Assembly: GCA_003222395.1 (NCBI GenBank)
Contig: QHWB01000040.1
Span: 590,854-654,853, forward strand
Source: Acidobacteriota bacterium
GTDB lineage: Bacteria; Acidobacteriota; Vicinamibacteria; Vicinamibacterales; CAVVIG01
Direction of reading: 5' to 3'
Length of the DNA: 64,000 nt
Part shown: positions 59,025 to 64,000 of the stretch, piece by piece
Numbering within the stretch: position 1 is the first letter of the stretch
How the letters are laid out: each line of letters begins with the position of its first letter
The notes under the pieces: model-generated
What the model was told of the DNA's origin: nothing
The model's database searches: none
What the model saw: only the letters and a program-made list of their open reading frames with translations
Position numbers and translations under genes: made by a program

Positions 59025-60812
59025 ATGTCAAACCTGAACGCATCTGCTTCTCAGGGCGCTCCGCTGCGGGCTCAGCAGCACCAGATCGAGCGCGCTCTCG
59101 CCATGGCTCGGATGTTCGTCGCACTTGTAGCACTTGCGGTGCTCTTCGCGACCCCGAGATCGGCACCTCCGTATGCCGATCTCGGCCGTTTAGTGGCGAT
59201 CGCATATGCGGCATTCGCCGCGATGGTGATCATCGTTGTTCAGACGCGTCCGACGACATGGATCGCCTCGCGGCTCACAGTGCACGTCGTGGACATCGTC
59301 GCGGCTGCTGCGCTGACGGTGGCCACGAGTGCAAACGGTCCATTCTTCATTCTGTTCCTGCCGCCGTTCCTCGCTGCCGGCCTGCGGTGGGGATGCCGGG
59401 CAGCGATTGCGACGGCGTTTGCGGGAGCGTTGCTGCTCGGCATCGGTACGTCGGTCGGCGAGATGGTGTTCAGCGCGTCGTTCGCGCCGCACGATGACAG
59501 GACTGCTCAATTTTTCGTTGTCGCCGCTGCCGCGTCGCTGCTGATTGGTGGCAGCGTCATCGGCTACATCGCGGACGCGGTGATGCGTCTGTGCATCGAG
59601 TCGGTCGCTGTCACATCGATGATCGCGAGTGCAGATGTGCGCAGCGGACTCAAACGGACACTGGGATCAGTGGTTCAATCGCTCCAGAAATTCTTCGGCG
59701 CTGAGCGGGTGCTACTCGTCGCGCACGATCGTGCCTCAGACAAGGCCTTCTTGTGGGACACGGCGCCTTCGAGCCAGGTGACGGGCGATCCGATTCACTG
59801 CGTTCAACTCGAGAACGGGGAGTTGTCCCCGTACATCTTCGAACCGCACGCCGCGGCGTTTCACGCGCTGCGGCAACGCAGCATCGACGGCGCGCGGTTC
59901 GACGTGGTCGCCACCGACGCCAACGGAGCCCGACTGCACGCTGAATCGTGGAGCCTTCCGAAAGAATTGCTCGCTGCTGTCGGTCCATTCAGCGGTGTGC
60001 TCGCCATCGGCTTCGATCTCGGACGGGAGTGGACCGGCCGCGTATTCCTCGTCAATCCAATCGTCGGATCGAATCGCAGAAGGGCGTTGAGTGTCGCTCG
60101 CCGGATCGTTCAGCAGGTCGGACCAACGGTGCACAACGTGTATCTGACGCGCCGTCTCCGCACCGAGGCCGTGGCGGCCGAGCGCGGTCGCGTCGCGCGC
60201 GAGCTGCATGACGGGGTCATCCAGGGTGTGATGGGCGTCGAGATGGAAGTCGCCGCTCTGAGCCGTCGCCTGTCGCGCGAAGCGCCGCACGTCGCGGCGG
60301 ACCTGAATCGCCTCAACGGCCTCCTGCGGCGCGAAGTGGTGACGCTGCGCGAATTCATGCAGCAGATGAAGCCGCTCGATTTGGCGCCCGATCAATTGGT
60401 CGACACGCTGGCCGACTTCACACAGCGCTTCCAGCGCGAAACCGGCATCGCCACCCGATTCGTGACACAGCTCGATCGCGTAGCGCTCGGTCCGCACGCG
60501 TGTCGCGAAGTGGCGCGCATCGTCGGCGAAGCGTTGATTAACGTGCGGCGGCACAGCGGCGCGCAAAACGTGTACGTGCGGTTGGCGTCGATCGACGGCG
60601 ACTGCCAGCTGTCGATCGAGGACGACGGGTGCGGGTTCCCGTTTGCAGGGCGGAAGAGTCACGCCGAGCTGGAAGCGTCGCGCCTGGGCCCGTTCGTTAT
60701 CAAGGATCGCGTCCGTCTGCTCGGCGGACAGCTGAACATCGAGTCTCAGCCGGGCCAGGGCGCACGCCTCGAAATTGCAGTTCCACTTTCAACCCATGCC
60801 ATACACGCATAA
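59025..60812 (+). CDS. Sensor histidine kinase, NarL-type (HisKA_3)
   Basis: 595 aa. About five membrane helices fill residues 28-190 (MFVALVALAVLFATP; LVAIAYAAFAAMVIIVVQT; FFVVAAAASLLIGGSVIGYI). A GAF-like domain follows (about 205-365), then the HisKA_3 dimerisation helix with phospho-acceptor His395 (ERGRVARELHDGVIQG) and an HATPase domain (GEALINVRRHSG N-box, SIEDDGCGF G1 box, GQGARLEIAVPL). No periplasmic sensor loop of size is seen, so the membrane or a GAF ligand may be sensed. The response regulator gene overlaps its 3' end by 17 nt. Confidence 0.95.
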   Translation: MSNLNASASQGAPLRAQQHQIERALAMARMFVALVALAVLFATPRSAPPYADLGRLVAIAYAAFAAMVIIVVQTRPTTWIASRLTVHVVDIVAAAALTVATSANGPFFILFLPPFLAAGLRWGCRAAIATAFAGALLLGIGTSVGEMVFSASFAPHDDRTAQFFVVAAAASLLIGGSVIGYIADAVMRLCIESVAVTSMIASADVRSGLKRTLGSVVQSLQKFFGAERVLLVAHDRASDKAFLWDTAPSSQVTGDPIHCVQLENGELSPYIFEPHAAAFHALRQRSIDGARFDVVATDANGARLHAESWSLPKELLAAVGPFSGVLAIGFDLGREWTGRVFLVNPIVGSNRRRALSVARRIVQQVGPTVHNVYLTRRLRTEAVAAERGRVARELHDGVIQGVMGVEMEVAALSRRLSREAPHVAADLNRLNGLLRREVVTLREFMQQMKPLDLAPDQLVDTLADFTQRFQRETGIATRFVTQLDRVALGPHACREVARIVGEALINVRRHSGAQNVYVRLASIDGDCQLSIEDDGCGFPFAGRKSHAELEASRLGPFVIKDRVRLLGGQLNIESQPGQGARLEIAVPLSTHAIHA

Positions 60813-61548
60813 CGCTCCAGTCCGTGTTGTCATCGCCGACGATCACCCGACATTTCGCGACGGGTTGACGCGGCTCCTGGAAACCGATGGAGACCTCCAC
60901 GTCGTCGGCAGCGCCGGCGACGGTGAAGAGGCGACGCGCCTGGTCGAACAGCTGGAGCCAGATCTCCTCCTGCTCGACGTGGCGATGCCGCGCAAGCCGG
61001 GGCTGGTTGCCTTGCGCGAACTCCGCGAACGATCGGTCCGGGCGCGCATCATCCTGGTGACCGCGGCGCTCGATCGCGACGAATTGATCTCGGGGCTTCA
61101 GCTCGGCGCGCAGGGCATCGTGCTCAAGGAGTCGGCGAGCGAGGTGCTGTTTAAAAGCATCCACGCCGTCGTAGCGGGCCAATATTGGGTCGGACGCAAC
61201 CGTGTCGCCGATCTGACCACCGCGCTGCAGCAGCTGCTCGCATCGCATCCGCAACCGAGCCGCAAACACTTCGGACTCACGCCGCGCGAGCTCGAGATCA
61301 TCAGCGTGATTCTGGGTGGCTATTCCAACGGCGAAATCGCGACGAAGTTCTCAATCAGTGAAAAAACCGTAAAGCATCACCTGACGAACATCTTCGACAA
61401 GCTGGGCGTGTCGAACCGCCTGGAGCTGGCGTTGTTCGCGGTCCATCACAAAATCGGCCTGACGCCCGTGCCGGTCGCGGCGCCCGCCGCGGCTCAGGCG
61501 CCGGTGCAGCCCTCGGCGCCGACTAAGCAGACTGCGACGTTGGTCTGA
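60796..61548 (+). CDS. LuxR/NarL-family response regulator
   Basis: 250 aa from ATG 60796. The receiver domain has VVIADDHPTFRDGL (acidic pair), phospho-acceptor Asp61 in LLLLDVAMPRKPG, and KESASEVLFKSI with the conserved Lys. The LuxR HTH domain is LTPRELEIISVILGGYSNGE and SISEKTVKHHLTNIFDKLGV. A Pro/Ala tail (VPVAAPAAAQAPVQPSAP) of 30 residues follows. It is surely the partner of the kinase it overlaps. A likely target is the small exported peptide gene 119 bp downstream, which shares an upstream motif with the kinase gene. Confidence 0.96.
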   Translation: MPYTHNAPVRVVIADDHPTFRDGLTRLLETDGDLHVVGSAGDGEEATRLVEQLEPDLLLLDVAMPRKPGLVALRELRERSVRARIILVTAALDRDELISGLQLGAQGIVLKESASEVLFKSIHAVVAGQYWVGRNRVADLTTALQQLLASHPQPSRKHFGLTPRELEIISVILGGYSNGEIATKFSISEKTVKHHLTNIFDKLGVSNRLELALFAVHHKIGLTPVPVAAPAAAQAPVQPSAPTKQTATLV

Positions 61549-61612
61549 TATCGCTGCCGGGGGTCTAGGACCTTCGGTCGATGTTAGATGTCCGCCTTAC
61601 GCGAGACAATTC

Positions 61613-61638
61613 TCCTCGGCCCGGCGGAATAATCCGCC
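61613..61638 (+). promoter_or_regulatory. Shared 26-bp motif with palindrome, upstream of small peptide gene
   Basis: TCCTCG-GCCC-GGC then GGAATAATCCGCC. Its right part is a perfect dyad GGCGGA-ATAA-TCCGCC (61623-61638). The copy at 58921-58946 keeps 21 of 26 positions. It ends 29 nt before ATG 61668, a usual place for an operator or promoter. Confidence 0.55.
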
Positions 61639-61667
61639 GATTCCGTTCAATCCTCTAGGAGGGTTCA

Positions 61668-61889
61668 ATGCGTCAGTTCAGGAAGCTCAGCACCGCCCTG
61701 GTGTTCGCCGGTTTCGTTGCCTGTGCAACGATGACTTTGGGTACGACCTTGCACGCCGCCGGCCCCGGCAATGGGCCCGGCCTTGCCTACTGCAAGGTGT
61801 TGGCCGCCGGGATTGAGAACGCGACGAATCTGGGCTTCGCCGATCTCGCGGCCTTCCTCCAGTCGATCTACGACGCGAACTGCATCTGA
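61668..61889 (+). CDS. Small exported two-cysteine peptide
   Basis: 73 aa. Strong ribosome site AGGAGGG (about 61656-61662) before ATG 61668. Signal peptide STALVFAGFVACATMTLGTT followed by AxA-type cleavage (LHAAG). The mature peptide has about 43 residues, GPGNGPGLAYCKVLAAGIEN then a predicted helix and a C-terminal YDANCI, with two Cys likely to form a disulfide. No family is recognised. It comes directly after a two-component pair and shares a motif with the kinase promoter, so it may be an output or a signal of that system. Confidence 0.75.
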   Translation: MRQFRKLSTALVFAGFVACATMTLGTTLHAAGPGNGPGLAYCKVLAAGIENATNLGFADLAAFLQSIYDANCI

Positions 61890-61992
61890 CCGCACTCGAC
61901 GACCGGGACCTGCGCGCGATCGACGCCCGCAGGTCCCGCAAATTCCGTCTCTCCGCCAGCTCGAGATCTTCACGACACTCACACCTTCGGAC

Positions 61993-64000
61993 CTAGTCGT
62001 CGTCGATGATGACGCCGACGCCGTCGGCCTTGAGAATCGTGGCGTTCGTCGCCGCTGACAGCCTGACCGAGAACGTCTCGTTGTTCTCCTTCACGAGGTC
62101 CCCGACCACCATCACGTTGACGGTCTTGGTTGTTTCGCCCGGGGCAAACGTCAACGTGCCTGACGTCGACTGATAATCGCGCGACGACGCCGTCCCGCTC
62201 AGCGTCTGGTAGTTGACGGTCACCGCCACCGCGGCTGGTGACGACAGCGTCACGGTGAACACCATCGGCGTGGTGCCGCTGTTGCCCTCGACGACGCTCG
62301 AATCCGCGATCGACAGCTTCGGCGGGCCCGAGCTCTGGACGGTGATCGTGAACGTCTGCGTCGCACTGGTGTCGACGCCGCCGTTCGCGGTGCCGCCGTT
62401 GTCATGCAGCTGCACGGTGACATGCGCGATGCCGGTCGCGCCAGCTGCCGGCGTGAACGTCAGCGTACCGTTCGAGGCCACCGCTGGCTGCGCCGAGAAC
62501 AGTGCAGCGTTGTCGTTCGTGGCCGTGAAGCTGAGTACCTGCCCCGCTTCGTCGGCAGGACCGGCGCTCATGCCCGTTGCCCAGGCGGCTACCGTTTTCG
62601 CTCCGCTGTCCTGCGCGACCGTCTGGTCGGCGCCCTTCGTAAACGTCGGCGCGTCGTTGACTGCGGTCAGGGTGATGCTGACGGTTGCCACGTTCGAATC
62701 GACCGTGCCATCGTTCGCTTTGAACGTGAAGCTATCCGCGCCGTTGTAGTTCGCCGCGGGCGTATACGTCAGGTTCGGCGCCACTCCGCTCAGCGCGCCG
62801 TGCGCCGGGCCTGCGACCACGCTGTAGGTCAGCGGGTCGCCGTCGGCATCCGTCGCCGTCAAGACGATCGCCTTCGCCGTATCTTCTGCGGTCGTCGCGG
62901 TCTGCGCGGCCGCGACCGGCGCGTGATTCACGTGGACCACCGTCAGGCTCACGGTCGCCGCCACCGAATCGACCGTCCCGTCGTTCGCTTTGAACGTGAA
63001 GCTGTCCGAGCCGAAATATCCAGCGACGGGCGTGTACGTGAGATTCGGCGCGGTGCCGCTCAGCGTGCCGTGCGTCGGCGCGGTCACCACCACGTACGTC
63101 AGCGTGTCGCCGTCCACGTCGCTGGCCGTCAGGCTGATCGCCTTGGCCGTGTCCTGATTGGTCGTCACGCTCTGCGCCGTCGCGACTGGCGCGTCGTTCA
63201 CCGGCGTCACCGTGACGGCCACCGTCGCGATGGCCGAATCGACGGTGCCGTCGTTCGCCTTGAACGTGAAGCTGTCGGGCCCGTTGTAATTCGCCGCCGG
63301 CGTGTACGTCACGGTCGGCGCCACGCCGCTCAACGCGCCGTGCGCCGGGCCCACGACGATGGCATAGGTCAGCGCGTCGCCATCGACGTCGCTCGCCGTC
63401 AGCACGATTGCCTTGGCCGTATCTTCCGCCGTCGTCACCGCCTGATCGGCGGCCACCGGCGCGTCATTCACGGCGGTGATCGTGAGGCTCACCGTGGCCG
63501 CGCTCGAGTCCACCGTCCCATCGTTCGCTTTGAACGTGAAGCTATCCGCGCCGTTGTAGTTCGCCGCGGGCGTATACGTCAGGTTCGGCGCCACTCCGCT
63601 CAGCGCGCCGTGCAGCGGCCCGGCGACGAGGCTGAACGTCAGCGCGTCGCCGTCGGCATCGGTCGCCGTCAGCACGATCGTTTTCGCGGTATCTTCCGCC
63701 GTCGTCACGGCCTGGGCATCGGCCACCGGCGCGTGGTTCACGTGCACCACCGTCAGGCTCACGGTCGCCGCGGCCGAATCGACCGTGCCGTCGTTCGCTT
63801 TGAACGTGAAGCTGTCCGAGCCGAAATATCCAGCGGCGGGCGTGTACGTGAGATTCGGCGCGGTGCCGCTCAGCGTGCCGTGCGTCGGCGCGGTCACCAC
63901 CACGTACGTCAGCGTGTCCCCGTCCACGTCGCTGGCCGTCAGGCTGATCGCCTTGGCCGTGTCCTGATTGGTCGTCACGCTCTGCGCCGTCGCGACTGGC
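61993..64000 (-). CDS. Giant cadherin-like/Calx-beta adhesin, C-terminal part
   Basis: At least 669 codons, open past the right edge, so the N-terminus is missing. From the N-side there are about five and a half near-identical cadherin-like (tandem-95/VCBS-type) domains of about 90 residues, each with DTAKxIxLTAxDxDGDxLTY and DSFTFKANDGTVDS; the DxDGD loops should bind calcium. An unrelated Ig-like domain (GADQTVAQDSGAKTVAAWAT, VTVQLHDNGGTANGGVDTSA) and a C-terminal Calx-beta domain (KLSIADSSVVEGNSGTTPMV) follow. There is no visible sorting signal at the end, so secretion by type I or another route is open. It is convergent with the small peptide gene. Confidence 0.92.
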   Translation of the reverse strand, partial: PVATAQSVTTNQDTAKAISLTASDVDGDTLTYVVVTAPTHGTLSGTAPNLTYTPAAGYFGSDSFTFKANDGTVDSAAATVSLTVVHVNHAPVADAQAVTTAEDTAKTIVLTATDADGDALTFSLVAGPLHGALSGVAPNLTYTPAANYNGADSFTFKANDGTVDSSAATVSLTITAVNDAPVAADQAVTTAEDTAKAIVLTASDVDGDALTYAIVVGPAHGALSGVAPTVTYTPAANYNGPDSFTFKANDGTVDSAIATVAVTVTPVNDAPVATAQSVTTNQDTAKAISLTASDVDGDTLTYVVVTAPTHGTLSGTAPNLTYTPVAGYFGSDSFTFKANDGTVDSVAATVSLTVVHVNHAPVAAAQTATTAEDTAKAIVLTATDADGDPLTYSVVAGPAHGALSGVAPNLTYTPAANYNGADSFTFKANDGTVDSNVATVSITLTAVNDAPTFTKGADQTVAQDSGAKTVAAWATGMSAGPADEAGQVLSFTATNDNAALFSAQPAVASNGTLTFTPAAGATGIAHVTVQLHDNGGTANGGVDTSATQTFTITVQSSGPPKLSIADSSVVEGNSGTTPMVFTVTLSSPAAVAVTVNYQTLSGTASSRDYQSTSGTLTFAPGETTKTVNVMVVGDLVKENNETFSVRLSAATNATILKADGVGVIIDDD
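62702..64000. repeat. Higher-order coding repeat of 810 bp in the adhesin gene
   Basis: Bases near 62731 recur at 63541 and those at 63001 recur at 63811, always 810 bp apart and almost identical over more than 200 bp. Three 270-bp domains make one unit, so unlike neighbours are less similar than domains three apart. Confidence 0.88.

Noticed and set aside
1..64000. Prophage, integron, defence island or tRNA genes
   Set aside because: No integrase, capsid, restriction, toxin-antitoxin or tRNA cloverleaf was recognised on reading both strands; a tRNA scan would be needed to exclude tRNAs fully.

Overview
The window is high-GC bacterial chromosome with dense, mostly short-spaced gene clusters on both strands. 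Two large two-part MacB/FtsX-type orphan permeases (ADOP-like), one with a PadR regulator beside it, a permease-prefix-domain membrane protein with its own PadR, a TonB-dependent receptor with a carboxypeptidase-regulatory N-terminus, and many Tat or Sec exported hydrolases together point to Acidobacteriota, most likely a Vicinamibacteria-like lineage. This is inferred from gene content only; no rRNA or tRNA gene was seen.

Layout. 1-2221 (-): a tripartite RND efflux pair (the permease runs off the left edge), divergent from padR (2291, +) and an 890-aa ADOP permease. 5758-6780: mreB. 6926-11917 (+): a tightly overlapping run of WYL regulator, amidohydrolase, DcuC-like transporter and HAD phosphatase. 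11951-13851: membrane-anchored unknown, PadR and a permease-prefix membrane protein with an early amber codon. 13811-15256 (-): alkaline-phosphatase-superfamily enzyme. 15643-17853: exported subtilase. 17898-19645 (-): LigD polymerase and ligase as two separate genes. 19696-21137: esterase and a four-helix-bundle (23S IVS-type) protein between two G-tract arrays. 21225-23705 (-): second ADOP permease. 23781-27739 (-): remains of one TonB-dependent receptor gene whose middle is occupied by an ABC exporter gene on the other strand (25511-27445). 27761-29110 (-): Tat-exported class V aminotransferase-fold enzyme. 30084-33835 (+): M28 peptidase, SurA/DsbA fusion lipoprotein, Vms1/baeRF-like protein and a 54-aa basic protein. 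33867-37910 (-): DUF4142 protein, zinc-ribbon rhomboid, membrane protein, GH15 enzyme. 37954-42234 (+): an AttEFGH-like ABC system with a CrtC/AttH-type lipocalin. 42140-43957 (-): typA. 44102-47794: AraC regulator, a small fragment gene, TPR lipoprotein, PIG-V-like GT-C enzyme, FmdB-type zinc ribbon. 47820-58541 (-): a long co-directional run of YqgE, M49-like peptidase, Cu-type P1B ATPase, RND adaptor, RND permease, M28 peptidase. 59025-61889 (+): NarL-type sensor kinase, LuxR response regulator and a 73-aa exported peptide. 61993-64000 (-): the C-terminal part of a giant cadherin-like/Calx-beta adhesin.

Repeats are a strong theme. Family A is a short palindromic (REP-like) element near 2638, 6786, 10326, 39184 and 47796; it sits after stop codons and, in two cases, in frame inside membrane-protein genes. 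Family B is a 71-bp tandem unit near 29187 with relatives at 29410 (inverted), 35501 and 52520. Family C is a GC palindrome at 33831 that also appears, in pieces, in the N-terminal coding region of the amidohydrolase between two copies of a 12-bp direct repeat. Several proteins carry low-complexity linkers that look like recent simple-sequence growth.

Best leads: (i) a 26-bp motif shared by the upstream regions of the sensor kinase and the small two-cysteine exported peptide, which suggests one signalling module beside the giant adhesin; (ii) the TonB receptor split by an ABC exporter; (iii) in-frame repeat insertions in proteins; (iv) the amber codon at codon 7 of the permease-prefix gene; (v) the 810-bp higher-order repeat in the adhesin.
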